Shown here piece by piece: positions 25,101 to 36,609 of a stretch of DNA of 64,000 nucleotides. The notes beneath the pieces were generated by a model. That model made no database searches, was not told the origin of the DNA, and worked only from the letters and a program-made list of their open reading frames with translations. A program made the position numbers and the translations under genes. The stretch covers positions 19,447,701-19,511,700 of the forward strand of contig NC_092360.1 of NCBI RefSeq assembly GCF_030848805.1. The letters run 5' to 3'. Source of the stretch: Temnothorax longispinosus (lineage: Eukaryota; Arthropoda; Insecta; Hymenoptera; Formicidae). Numbering within the stretch: the first letter of the stretch is position 1; each line of letters starts with the position of its first letter.

Positions 25101-25864
25101 AAAAAATTTAAGTACGAAAGTATAAACACTAAGAATTGGAAGGACTACTTATATGAATATTTTTCTAACAAAAAGGCGGTAACATCTCTTATATACATAC
25201 AAACTACAATTTTACCAGTATTCATATATTTTTAGCATTAGAAATAATGACTTCTATGTTATTTTCAGTTATTAGATGGTGTTGCATGGGACGAGTGGTT
25301 CGACACTGTCCCTTCCCCACCTGTCTTGTCGAAATTTACCGCATTGGAAATAAATATTGGCAATTTAACGGTAGAATGGGTCAACTGGGATTATAAACCC
25401 ATTAATATACCACTCTTAATTGATGGAAACTCCCCTAGTGACGTTCAAATAATGATATTACTACACTATCTATATAAATGTTATGAGAAACTGACCATAA
25501 GAAAACTGGAAGTCATTCTTCATCATTACGCTCTTGATTCCAAAAATTGTGAAATAAAGTAAATATGCATATCTTTATTCAGATTAATTCACAATTGTTC
25601 AACGCGCATTATAAAGCGCATATATTTCGCAGGTTTTTTTGGTTGGTATTGTGCATCAAAGTTCGATGGGACGAGAAAGTTGAATCAGCATTGAACTTTG
25701 CCGTTGAATATTGTTCGCCAAATTATGCATGTCCTATATTTGAACAATTGATCGAATGGGAAGAAATGCGTGAACAAGCGATCGAAACATATAATCGCAA
25801 TAAAGGAAAGATGTTGTATGAAACCCAGGAAAGATTAGACTTTATTATATATCTATTTAAATAA
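22110..25864 (+). CDS. Leukotriene A4 hydrolase-like M1 family protein, catalytically dead
   Basis: Homologue of LTA4H, a bifunctional M1 zinc aminopeptidase and epoxide hydrolase. Exons: 22110-22152, 22573-22685, 22758-22942, 23031-23157, 23240-23308, 23982-24270, 24474-24778, 24924-25178, 25269-25558, 25633-25864. All junctions are canonical with matching phases and give 635 residues (human about 611). Family landmarks include LTVDFNQRVLKGTA, ALYWLTPEQT, CQDTPSVK, ISVPKRYKVLMSA, VLPPS, GNLVT, VPYETG, YLENILGGP, WKDYLY and a C-terminal helical domain ending in Lys-stop. The active site is gone. The GGMEN-type substrate motif reads FKIEC (291-295), the HEXXH zinc motif reads LNISQ (318-322), and the third zinc ligand Glu in WLNE is Arg341. 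An intact frame without catalytic residues suggests a pseudoenzyme under some constraint rather than a pseudogene. Function is unknown. Confidence 0.88.
23475..23894. repeat. Foldback element in an intron
   Basis: Arms of about 110 bp at 23475-23590 and 23785-23894 are imperfect inverted copies (for example TTTCAATACATCC against GGTGTATTGAAA). The centre holds a poly(A) run at about 23671-23689. It lies wholly inside an intron of the LTA4H-like gene and is non-coding. Confidence 0.7.
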
Positions 25865-26658
25865 TTATTTTTTTTACAATTAATCAAATTTTTTTCTTAT
25901 AAGGTAAGCCATTAGTAACTGTAATTTAATATAATTTGTTTATTATAAAAGTTTATTATAAAAAAACTTTTTTAAATATAAGAGCTTTTTCTATAATCAA
26001 ATCATCTTTTATCTTTCGTAAACAAATCTTTTTTTTGAATATAGAACCTCATCGGAAATACAATGCATCTGAATTTTCTATACTATCGCGACGGAATGTA
26101 TATGTATTATATCAGTTACAAAAATACAAAATGGATGGTGGTGACTGTACGACTGTTGCGGAAATATGTAATTAATTTTATGTGATATAGAGATAATAAT
26201 TAAATAATAAAATATTTGCACTATACATGTTTCTTTTGCTGGGTGATGCCTCGTTGTCTTCCTTGCTCCTTCTCTTTTTCCCCCTCTCTCTCTCTCTCTT
26301 TTTCCTTCTTCTCTTCTCATTTTTTCACCTATACTTTATTCGTTGTTTCTTTATAACTTGTTTATAAATTCTTATTTACAATTTACAATCCTAATTTCGA
26401 ATCTGAATATATCTCAATTCTAAAAAAATATCTAATGGATATATGTCCTTTCGTGGTATCTTTACGATATACTAAACTAATTAAGATATTGAGATATATT
26501 AACTAATTAAGATATATTGTCCGAATAACTAGCGGAGATATCTACCAGACATATTCATATTATCCATATATTCATGTCCACCAAAAAATTACCAAAGGTA
26601 TTTATTATATATCTATACTTATCTGTATACTTATCTCCGTAGAATTGACCGAAGATAT
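25865..26658. other. 3' flank of the LTA4H-like gene, AT-rich
   Basis: Contains the gene's likely 3' UTR (AATAAT/AATAAA strings near 26200) and a CT-rich microsatellite at about 26262-26320. No gene is recognised. Confidence 0.45.
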
Positions 26659-27158
26659 NNNNNNNNNNNNNNNNNNNNNNNNNNNNNNNNNNNNNNNNNN
26701 NNNNNNNNNNNNNNNNNNNNNNNNNNNNNNNNNNNNNNNNNNNNNNNNNNNNNNNNNNNNNNNNNNNNNNNNNNNNNNNNNNNNNNNNNNNNNNNNNNNN
26801 NNNNNNNNNNNNNNNNNNNNNNNNNNNNNNNNNNNNNNNNNNNNNNNNNNNNNNNNNNNNNNNNNNNNNNNNNNNNNNNNNNNNNNNNNNNNNNNNNNNN
26901 NNNNNNNNNNNNNNNNNNNNNNNNNNNNNNNNNNNNNNNNNNNNNNNNNNNNNNNNNNNNNNNNNNNNNNNNNNNNNNNNNNNNNNNNNNNNNNNNNNNN
27001 NNNNNNNNNNNNNNNNNNNNNNNNNNNNNNNNNNNNNNNNNNNNNNNNNNNNNNNNNNNNNNNNNNNNNNNNNNNNNNNNNNNNNNNNNNNNNNNNNNNN
27101 NNNNNNNNNNNNNNNNNNNNNNNNNNNNNNNNNNNNNNNNNNNNNNNNNNNNNNNNNN
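26659..27158. other. Assembly gap (500 N)
   Basis: Exactly 500 consecutive N. The round size suggests a placeholder of unknown true length. The right edge runs straight into a satellite array, so unresolved repeat copies are the probable cause. Confidence 0.98.
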
Positions 27159-28316
27159 ATACACTTTCCACGCGAACCGAGGTTCACGCACACCCCCCCG
27201 TTGCTTTCGGGGGAGGTGCGGTAGTCACGAAATAGTTCACGCATACACTTTCCACGCGAACGAGGTTCACGCACACCCCTCCCGTGCTTTCGGGGGAGGT
27301 GCGGTAGTCCCGAAATAGTTCACGCATACACTTTCCACGCGAACCGAGGTTCACGCACACCCCCCCGTGCTTTCGGGGGAGGTGCGGTAGTCACGAAATA
27401 GTTCACGCATACACTTTCCACGCGAACCGAGGTTTACGCACACCCCCCCTGCTTTCGGGGGAGGTGCGGTAGCCCCGAAATAGTTCACGCATACACTTTA
27501 AACGCGAACCGAGGTTCACGCACACCCCCCCCCCGTGCTTTCGGGGGAAGTGCGGTAGTCCCGAAATAGTTCACGCATACACTTTCCACGCGAACCGAGG
27601 TTCACGCGCACCCCCCCGTGCTTTCGGGGGAGGTGCGGTAGTCCCGAAATAGTTTACGCATACACTTTCCACGCGAACCGAAATTCACGCAAACCCCCCC
27701 GTGCTTTCGGGGGAGGTGCGGTAGCCCCGAAATAGTTCACGCATACACTTTTCACGCGAACCGAGGTTCACGCACACCCCCCCGTGCTTTCGGGGAGTGT
27801 GGTAGTCCCGAAATAGTTCACGCATACACTTTCCACGCGAACCGAGGTTCACGCACACACCCCCCCGTGCTTTCGGGGGAGGTGCGGTAGTCCCGAAATA
27901 GTTCACGCATACACTTTCCACGCGAACCGAGGTTCACGCACACCCCCCCGTGCTTTCGGGGGAGGTGCGGTAGTCACGAAATAGTTCACGCATACACTTT
28001 CCACGCGAACCGAGGTTTACGCACACCCCCCTGCTTTCGGGGGAGGTGCGGTAGCCCGAAATAGTTCATGCATACACTTTTCACGCGAACCGAGGTTCAC
28101 GCACCCCCCCCCTGCTTTCGTGCCGTGAACCTCGGTTCGCGTGAAAAGTGTATGCGTGAACTATTTCGGGCTACCGCCTCTCCCGAAAGCACGGGGGGGG
28201 TGTGCGTGAACCTCGGTTCGCGTGGAAAGTGTATGCGTGAACTATTTCGGGACTACCGCACCTCCCCCGAAAGCACGGGGGGGGGGGTGTGCGTGAACCT
28301 CGGTTCGCGTGGAAAG
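27159..28316. repeat. GC-rich satellite, ~84-bp unit, with an orientation switch
   Basis: About eleven tandem units of 83-86 bp run from the gap to about 28110. Each contains ATACACTTTCCACGCGAACC, a run of C, and CGTGCTTTCGGGGG, which can form a hairpin with the C run. From about 28118 to 28316 the same unit appears in the opposite orientation for a bit over two copies. Length variation is mostly in the C/G homopolymer. Open frames here are a by-product of the repeat and have no start or homology. Confidence 0.92.
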
Positions 28317-29010
28317 TATACGGTCGTGTGTGCAATACGGTCGTGTGTGCAACACGGTCGTGTGTGCAATACGGCCGTGTGTGCAACACGGCCGTGTGTG
28401 CAATACGGTCGTGTGTGCAACACGGCCGTGTGTGCAATACGGTCGTGTGTGCAACACGACCGTGTGTGCAATACAACCGTGTGTGCAATACGGCTGTGTG
28501 TGCAACACGGACGTGTGTGCAATACGGCCGTGTGTGTAATACGGCCGTGTGTGCAATATGGTCGTGTGCGCAATGCGCTGTGTGCAATACGGTCGTGTGT
28601 GCAATAACAGCCATGTGTGCAATGCGCTGTGTGCAATACGGTCGTGTGTGCAATGCGCTGTGAGCAATACAGTCGTGTGTGCAATGCGCTGTGTGCAATA
28701 CAGCCATGTGTGCAATGCGCTGTGTGCAATACGGTCGTGTGTGCAATGCGCTGTGAGCAATACGGTCGTGTGTGCAATGCGCTGTGTGCAATACAGCCAT
28801 GTGTGCAATGCGCTGCGTGCAATACGCTGTATGCAATACAGCCGTTTTTACAATGCACTGTGTGCAATACGGTCGTGTGTGCAATAACAGCCATGTGTGC
28901 AATGCGCTGTGTGCAATATGGTCGTGTGTGCAATGCGCTGTGTGCAATACGGTCGTGTGCGCAATGCGCTGTGTGCAATACGGTCGTGTGTGCAATGCGC
29001 TGTGCGCAAT
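28317..29010. repeat. 17-bp / 31-bp satellite array
   Basis: A 17-bp unit (ACGGTCGTGTGTGCAAT with C/T and T/C variants) repeats tandemly to about 28570. It then becomes a 31-bp dimer made of a 14-bp GCGCTGTGTGCAAT and the 17-mer. Because the unit lacks stops in most frames and 17 is not a multiple of 3, long open frames appear on both strands. These are not genes. The array abuts the inverted end of the 84-bp satellite. Confidence 0.92.
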
Positions 29011-29702
29011 ATGATCGTGTAGACAAAGAAATATGTGCGCAATAATGCCTGTAGGCAATCGCTCTGTAGGCAATTTGAAATGTGTGCTATCGGGATTGTG
29101 TGCAATGGGTGTGTGCAAACGAACCTGTAGGCAATCGTTTTGTAGGCAAACGGGACCCTCCCTTAATTAAGTCTATCTATATATAGTATTTTTAATAATA
29201 ATAAATAAGTACAATTTGAGATCCAGCAGCGCCAAATTCTTTTGGTTATAACAGTTTTTTAGAAATAAATCTTATGAAATCTATGTGCCAGATTATGATA
29301 TTATAAAACTTTTGTAAAATTTTATTTGACGATATTATAACATTTATATTAAAGCATACTAAATTAAATTTTACAGAATCTAGTTGGCATTAAGTATTCC
29401 ATATAAAATTCTTTATACACACAATAAAAGGATTTTTTCACTTGTGTGTAAAAGCATATGATGCGTGTAATTATAATGTCACTTTTTATTTTTTTAAATC
29501 TTCTGTTACGAGAAGACGAGCAAAACGTGTTACGTGAAGAATTAAGCGGAAAAACGGGCACGATAATATATGTGCTTTATGTAATTAATTCTAAAAAAAA
29601 TTAATATTTTAAAAAAGTAATTTTTTATTTGTTAATAAAACTATTATATGTTTAACCTTTCACTAAAATAACAAATTAATTTTTCATGAGTCTTTTTGTA
29701 AC
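29011..29702. other. Array edge and AT-rich DNA
   Basis: To about 29155 there are degenerate relatives of the array (TGTAGGCAATCG-type strings). After that it is AT-rich DNA with nothing recognised. Confidence 0.5.
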
Positions 29703-30840
29703 ATGCTGCAAAAGGTATAATTTAGGCAACCGGTCGCCTAAATAGTTTCTGTGGATTTTTTAAAATTATATTTCTTTGAAAGCATATCAAATTTATAAGT
29801 AAAAATAATTAAAGATTAATGAAAGATATAAAAGATTAATGAAAGAAATCACTAACTAATTTCTTTAATTTTAATAAAACTTTCTGGACATGCATATAAA
29901 CAATATTTATAACAATCTTACTAAAAGTTAAACATTATTTAGTTATTAATTTTTACACGTATAGCTGCTATCAGTCTTATTAAAAAAATCATTTTTAACA
30001 TAAAGACACAAAATAATATCGTTAAAATTATATTTTTTTTTATTCTTTTTTTCATATCTCAATTTGTTAATTCAAGTCATGTAGACTCCATAAAAAGATT
30101 AACAAAATGTATAAATATGTATAGGGGAGAGGGGGGCACTGTAGGACATTATTTATTTAAGAGTTTATATCTTTTTCAATTTTTAAGAAATTGGTTCATT
30201 GACTCCATTATAAGTTAATAATGCTCAATATAAAACGTGTGGTAAAACAAATACATTTAAGAGTATAGTCCGTTGTTTCTACCTATTAAAAAAATGTTCT
30301 TTCCGTCCTAATCTGCCTCCCTGGAAGTTTAGGACGCCGCTGGAGTAGAACTGATAATAAAAAACCGAGATAATTCTAGTTTTCTTATTTTATTTATTAA
30401 AAGTAATAAATCTCTTGCTAGGCAACATCTTACAAACCTCTTTTAATATAATGTATTAAAAAAATTTATTAAAAATTAATAATATATTTTTTCTTTAACA
30501 TACAGTAGGTAATTTTGTAGTAGGCAATCAAATAAACATAAGTATTTACCTATTGGAACCTTAATTAAGGCAAGAATTAGTCTCACAAATTTCTCTTTCA
30601 AATTTCTCTCTTTTTCTCTCAAATTTCTCTTTGTCCAATATTACCCCAACCCTAACTTGAAAAAAGAAAACGTAATATTTCACACCAACTCTTTTATTAT
30701 GTTGTTGTATTTCGTTTATTACAACGCAAAACATATATATAATCATAACCAGAACATACAAGTGAATTTCCTTTTGAGCAATAGTTTAATATAAAAATAC
30801 TTACATTTGCAAGCCAAAATAATTACAACTGCAGCCAGCA
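29703..30840 (+). repeat. Dispersed repeat, uninterrupted copy
   Basis: Near-identical to 46862-50985 once a 3-kb insertion in that copy is removed. At 30121 it contains a G-rich string (GGGGAGAGGGGGGCACTGTA) that matches the left end of an inverted-repeat element in the other copy. Similarity stops at about 30840, 10 bp before a MITE. A 66-codon minus-strand frame (30561-30761) is shared by both copies, but the copies are too similar for this to mean anything. Confidence 0.8.
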
Positions 30841-30849
30841 AAAATCACT

Positions 30850-31120
30850 AAAGGTGCCTTTTCATGCTGACGCTCGACGCTTGATTTGGGCGTCAAAACT
30901 GGTCACGTGACCAACTTCATCGATAAGAAGGCGAAATAGCATCAGATATGCGAGCGTCAAAACAAGCAATTGACTGAAACGAGCGTCAAGCGTCAAAGCT
31001 GAACACAATTGAGCTTTTGCCATTTGACGCTGGAATTAAAAAGACTATCACGTGACCTATCACGTGATCAAGTTTGACGCCCAAATCGAGCGTCGAGCGT
31101 CAGCATGAAAAGGCACCTTT
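30850..31120. repeat. Hairpin MITE (271 bp)
   Basis: AAAGGTGCCTTTTCATGCTG at the left is exactly complementary to the right end. Repeats of GCGTCAA/GACGC lie inside, including several CACGTGA sites. The flanks TA fit a TA target. Non-coding. Confidence 0.85.
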
Positions 31121-31426
31121 ACTTATAATCCATCAAGATTGTTAATTTCCTTAATTAAATTATTTTGAATTTAATAAATGTATATTTTTAATAAGAACGG
31201 GATTAAAGATTCTGTTATATTTTTCATTGTATCTCTCGCTGAGAAAATGTATAAGCAATCATCTTATCTTTTTGCATAACTTATAACTTTTGCATAAACT
31301 CCACATATACGGGGGATTATTATAAATTTGGCGTCGAATTTAAGGATGAATTATTTTGTTCATTTAGTCTGTTCATTTAGTTAACGGAAACCGTTTTTGT
31401 AAACACCGCGCGACGCGGCGTATACA
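31121..31426. other. AT-rich intergenic DNA
   Basis: No gene or repeat recognised. Confidence 0.4.
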
Positions 31427-31846
31427 ACGTTTCAGAAATGTTTTATGAGCGTTTTTCCGAAACGTTTTATAACCGCTTTGTAGAAACGTTTCTCATAAGT
31501 TAAAATGTCCATTCGAAAAACGTTCGATGAATCGTTTCTTTTCCGATAAAAAAACGTTTAAAAAACTATTATAAAAACGTTTTGTTTTAATGATAAAGAC
31601 ATTTTAGATAAAGACATTTAAAATTCCTACTTTTCACGTCTTTTGACCGTGTATATATGACGTCTTTGAAACATGCGTGAGAATGTTCTAGAAGCTTTAT
31701 GCATATACCATCTATGACGTCTATTCTTTTTCGAAGAAGTCTCTGCACATTCATGCAATAAGTTAGAATGAAACAAAAATTATACTTGTCTTATTCTAAC
31801 TTAATTGCATTACTGATGTGCACCAGTTCCGGAAGTTTTTCAAAAC
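31427..31846 (+). repeat. Fragment of the intron-1 transposon family
   Basis: About 420 bp match 12664-13097 in the same orientation, from ACGTTTCAGAAATG to the CAAAAC near 31846. Both terminal ends are missing. It shows that the element inside the receptor intron is dispersed. Confidence 0.8.
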
Positions 31847-32202
31847 TTGATCGTATAATAAAATAAGACACAAAATTGTGATTTTTTGCTTCACAGAATA
31901 TACGTAATGTCCCGCTATCGCAAAAATTATTTATAATATTCACTATTTAAATAACATTCAAACGATTGGAATATTGTTATTTCTCCATATATTTCTGTAA
32001 GCTATTTTTGAAATATGAAAATATTGTCACAGATAATGCCTTGGTACACATTCTGCGTGAGTACCTTGAGCTTTAATTGAAACTACGATTAATCAAATCA
32101 GACATACCTACAAGGTACTTTGTAGATGCATTGAGCGCACCAAATTATAAAAAAATGTCAAATTGTTCTCTTCTCTTGCTTCCGTTTCCATTTTTCCGCT
32201 GC

Positions 32203-32375
32203 CATTATATCCGCACTATATCACAGAACACATATTTCTAAATGTGATATACTGATTACGCCAAGAAAAATATTCGAAAAAACTGTTTGATGAAGGTTGA
32301 AAAGAAACGTGTAAACCTTTTCTAAATGTAAATATTGTACACGAACAATTGCTAATAACAACTATTTATTGTTTA
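32203..32375 (-). pseudogene. Duplicated 5' end of the zinc-finger gene
   Basis: On the minus strand this block repeats the promoter/5' UTR side of the zinc-finger gene at 35463-35655, including GATATAATGGCAGC around the start codon. After the shared Met-Ala-Ala-Glu the frame diverges and stops after 15 codons. It is a truncated duplicate that kept the upstream DNA but not the coding region. Confidence 0.6.
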
Positions 32376-32401
32376 ACTCGTGTGTATGTGCGTATGTGAG
32401 T

Positions 32402-32522
32402 GTCAGCAGAGATATGGCCGTATGGGCGACTATTCCAGCTGCTCAACGCCATATTTTACACAAAGAAGAAAAAGAAGAATACTGCAGAAGTGATGAACCG
32501 TGGAGTCTTTATCTCTGCTGAC
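32402..32522. repeat. Short TIR element (121 bp)
   Basis: Perfect inverted ends GTCAGCAGAGATA / TATCTCTGCTGAC. The body (GGGCGACTATTCCAGC, ACACAAAGAAGAA) is related to 36655-36775 and 37286-37340. Non-autonomous. Confidence 0.7.
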
Positions 32523-34561
32523 AAAAAAAATCAATATTTTCAACACAAATTAAAAAGCATCAATATTTATTATAATAATTATTATTAGAATTATTGTAAT
32601 AAGATTGTACTGACAAATAGGCAAAAGACAATTTTAATGTATGCAAGCTTATGCTAACACTTACTGCTAAGAATTACTTTATATTGACAATTGTGTTTAT
32701 CTACATTTGTTAAAATGTTATAAATTGTTTTATTTTATTCAAATACATAATTTTTATTGCCACTTTAACGAATGGTAAGATATTGTAAGATCTGAGAAGA
32801 TATAATTAGAGTGATTGATGATTACTTGCAGCAAATTTAATAACAATCTTTGATACACAATTTCGTATTTATTTCGTACATTTACTTTACAATACCGTAC
32901 AAATTATGTTGTTACATCACTTATTAATTGCCATAATTATTACAAAATTATTAGTTTGTTAATTGCATGTAAAGAATGTATATATAAATAAATAAATTAT
33001 ATAAATTTTATGATTAATATTAGCAAATTTTATTCTGAGTTCAAATACAACGAATTTTGCATAAACGTTTGTAATACTCAAATTTCTCAAAATCATGAAG
33101 TATATCAATTATAAAGAGCGATTGCTAATGTTAGAATAAACCCGTACATTAAAATTTTTAATTATTCATAAAGTATTATTTGTTCAGAACGATTGATTCT
33201 TCGTTGATTAATACAAAAAATGAAGGTCATAGATAACAGGGATAAAGAGAATATGTAGGTATATCATATATTATAATCAATTAATATAATCTTTGACTAA
33301 TTGTGGATCAAACAGGTTTGTAAGCCGTTATTTTTTCTCAAATGTCTTTCACTTTATTAACAAAAATGTGTTATTTTACATTATCTATCTTACGGTGTTT
33401 ATTTCCATTTATCAATATCTGACCGAATACAAACAAAATATCTAACCGTGTGTCAACTTTGTAATAATTACATTTCAATAATATTTAATATAACCGAAAA
33501 AATTATTTATAAAAATTTTATAGTAATTTATTTTGCATAGAATCAATACTATATGTTGATTAGAATTATAAATACAATCGAGATTATAAAATTAGATTAC
33601 TAATACTAGACTTATTCAAATAATTTGAACGCTAGAATTTGACAATAGCGAAAATAACTATTTCGAATAATTTCTATATTTTAGTATCCGGATATGTTTT
33701 ACAATTCTACTTTGTGTGTACAAATTATAACTCTTATTTTTAAATTATAATACAAATGTGTACATTACATACGACGTTATACAGCACATGAATAAATTTA
33801 CATATTAATATAAAGATTATAAAAGAGCATATAATGAGAGCTCAGTTACACGGCGATATCAGATTTCCTAGTAATTATTAAAACAATTAGTAAATTATAC
33901 ATTTATAAAGAAGTTAATGTTTAATTAATAAAAGATCGCATTTTGTTGTTACATAACGTAAAGCGATCTTACTAATTATTCGTCAAATGCGCTTGTTTGA
34001 TATATTCTATTATCCAAATCACAACAGTTGTTGGTGTTATATGTTATAGGTATGGCTTCCAGATTTCTTTAGGCATCCTAGATCCTTGTTGTCGGCTATG
34101 ATTAGATCTGTATATTTATACACAGAGTAATTAAAAATCGAAAGAGTACAAATGTCATTACAATTACAATGATATTGCTCTCATGTATATTATTTGATTA
34201 TTAAACCAAAACTGTGACTTATATTATTTATATTTCTTAAAATGGAATATCTATAGAATTACTATTTAGATTCCATAATACCTGCGCAATTACTCGTTTA
34301 TGAAAGTATTTATACCGATTACTGAATATGTAGATAATATATAAATAACAGCATATCTAAGTTAACAGAAATTGATGTCAAATTGTTTAGAATAGTTGTA
34401 ATTTTATTTAACTCAAGTAATTATAATTATAATAATTTATAAAATGATACGTTAAATATTGTATTCAAATATTATATAATTTTTTATTTCTAAATGTTAA
34501 ATATGTTATTTTCTAATGTTAGTTATACTAAAATATGTAATAAAATATATTAATTACGGCT
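32523..34561. other. Very AT-rich DNA, no gene recognised
   Basis: About 2 kb of AT-rich DNA with no long frame. If the zinc-finger gene at 34803-35465 is spliced, its later exons should be here on the minus strand, but I cannot identify any. Confidence 0.4.
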
Positions 34562-34765
34562 ATTCTTCCGAAAACGTCCGATTTAGGTGAAACTTCATGA
34601 ATAGGTTCCTTTTAGATAAAAAAGACATATACCAAAAGAATTTTTCGCGACTCAAAAGTTAAGCAACTTTTTAAATATTTTTGGTATATGTCTTTTTTAA
34701 TTATATCTAAAAAGAACCTATTTACAAAGTTTGATCTAAATTGGAGCACGGATATCTTCGGAAGT
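34562..34765. repeat. Imperfect hairpin element
   Basis: ATAGGTTCCTTTTAGAT and AAAAAAGACATATACCAAAA at the left pair with their complements at the right, and CTTCCGAAAACGTCCG pairs loosely with CGGATATCTTCGGAAG. An aged foldback MITE just downstream of the zinc-finger frame. Confidence 0.65.
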
Positions 34766-34802
34766 TTTGCCTACTAATTAAAAATACTAATATTTGTGAC
34801 AT

Positions 34803-35465
34803 TTACCTCTGCTGATCTTCTTGATTTTCAGAACTTCGCTCATGTCTATCATTATGAAAACTTGTAGACGCATAATTTCCTGCAGTTACAGGTTGTTGTA
34901 TCGTTGCATTTACGTTATAATGACCAGTTTCTCCATCAGATTCAGAGTGCTTGTTTATATTACGACACTTAGCCTGATGAAATTTTAATTGCTCTTCACA
35001 GAGCATTCTTTCATCAATTCTTCCATCAAATGTGTCAATAGACCAACTGCAATGTTTGCAGTTTGCTTTAAAATTTTCCGTGTCGACTGTGAAGTATTGC
35101 GATAGTTCGCTACACTTATTAATTTCTTCTCGTATTGTATCCGTCATTTTTATGTGATTATTCAGATGACTCTGTAAAGAGCTCTTATAATATACACTAA
35201 TCTCTCTTCCACAAATTTTGCAATTCGCAATATATTTCTGTTCGTGTGTGAAATATCGCCATGGCGAGCCATCGGATTCGTCTTCCCATATAAAGTTGCT
35301 TTCCATGGTAAATATTTGATGTATGTGGAACAAGTGTGCTTCTAAATATATTGCATTTCTAGTTTTAAGAGATTTAGGACACACCTGACAATACGTACTA
35401 ACATTGTCATCTAATTCTCTGCAAACCTCCGAAATGTTATTAATATAACGTATTTCAGCTGCCAT
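34803..35465 (-). CDS. Three-zinc-finger protein, BED-like (220 aa)
   Basis: An intact 220-codon frame with three Cys/His clusters: C26-C29-H44-H49, C82-C85-H100-H104 (preceded by WRYF, the aromatic signature of BED fingers) and C136-C139-H163-C167. The tail is hydrophilic. BED-type fingers bind DNA and are common in hAT-type transposases and host genes derived from them. No transposase catalytic domain is present, so this is a small domesticated-type gene, a truncated transposon gene or a first exon. The end supports the last reading: AG|GTAAAT at 34807/34806 is a good donor, and the stop TAA lies within it. Start Met at 35465; the same Met with its upstream DNA is duplicated at 32205. Function unknown. 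Confidence 0.6.
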   Translation of the reverse strand: MAAEIRYINNISEVCRELDDNVSTYCQVCPKSLKTRNAIYLEAHLFHIHQIFTMESNFIWEDESDGSPWRYFTHEQKYIANCKICGREISVYYKSSLQSHLNNHIKMTDTIREEINKCSELSQYFTVDTENFKANCKHCSWSIDTFDGRIDERMLCEEQLKFHQAKCRNINKHSESDGETGHYNVNATIQQPVTAGNYASTSFHNDRHERSSENQEDQQR

Positions 35466-36609
35466 TATATCCGCACTATATCACGGAGAATGTCTTACTA
35501 AATGTGACATGTACTGACTACGCCAAGGAAAATATTCGAAACAACCGTTTGATGAAGGTTGAAGAGAAACATGCGAATCTTTCCTAAATGTAAATATTGT
35601 AGACACAAATAATAGTTAATAACATCAGCTATTTTGTTGTTTGACTCGGACGCAGCTATCTTCACGTGGGAAGGTATTTATGGTACCGTGTGTATGTACA
35701 TACGGTACGATATTATATGTATATAGTATGATAAATAACGTATAATTTGAATCTTGGTAATTTTAAGCCGTGTCGCTGTATTTCTAATTATTCGACCCCC
35801 GTTCAACGTTTAGATTGAGATTCATGTTTTATGCATTTTTGACAAACTGAAATGTTACAGTTATAGTTAGTAGTAAAGATTGGTATAAAATTGTATGAAT
35901 TAAATACTTTTTTTTACTTTTCCTCTATATTAATCAATGTGTCGTAGATTATATAAGAATTAGTGTTACATATACATATAATATATATCTATGTAATTTA
36001 AAAATATAGAATTTGTAATATGAAAGCGATTAATATTGATGTAAGTACTAATATGAGTGCGCAAAATTTACTCACTTTCTTGGTTAACTTTAATTGATTC
36101 TAACTTTGAAACACCGAATTTAAATAATCAGAATTTGACACAAATTAGATTTATTTGTTTATTTACCTTAAATAATTGTAATATTATTATTAAATACAAT
36201 AGTCAACAAAATTATCGCAACATTCAATTCATATCAAAATGTTGCGCAACTGCAAATAAGCATATATTTCCGGTAAAATTGTCGTATTTGAAACAAAATT
36301 GTACTTTATTTTGAAAGATAAGTCTGTACTTTAAATAGCATTTGTTAGATTTTAAATTTATTTTTTCTTTCTCCCGCCATCTCTTCCAAAGTACTTTAGT
36401 AGTGGACGTACTTCGTTTCTGAAAAAAATTACATAATTTGACGCACTTAACAGAGTGGAATAATTTTTTTTCGCAAATGTCATGCTAACCATCATAAAAT
36501 ATAGACTAGCAAATTAAGGAAAATGAGGTCTGTACTATTTATCTTCACGGAGTTACGGCGTGTCAAAGTTACCTATATGCATTCTAGTTCAGTTACCGCC
36601 TGCATTAGC
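35466..36609. other. Upstream of the zinc-finger gene, AT-rich
   Basis: 35463-35655 is the block duplicated at 32203-32375 and probably holds the promoter. Beyond it no gene or repeat is recognised. Confidence 0.4.

Noticed and set aside
26555..27274. Frames spanning the N gap
   Set aside because: They exist only because N codons are not stops.
27159..28316. CRISPR-like array
   Set aside because: Units are contiguous with no unique spacers, and the DNA is eukaryotic.
28171..29118. Long open frames on both strands (up to 315 codons) in the 17/31-bp array
   Set aside because: They are periodic Cys/His/Thr strings made by a short satellite that lacks stops. Overlapping frames on both strands are equally open and none has homology.
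30561..30761. 66-codon minus-strand frame conserved in two places (also 50717-50917)
   Set aside because: Both lie in copies of one recent repeat, so the similarity reflects the DNA copy and not selection. No domain.
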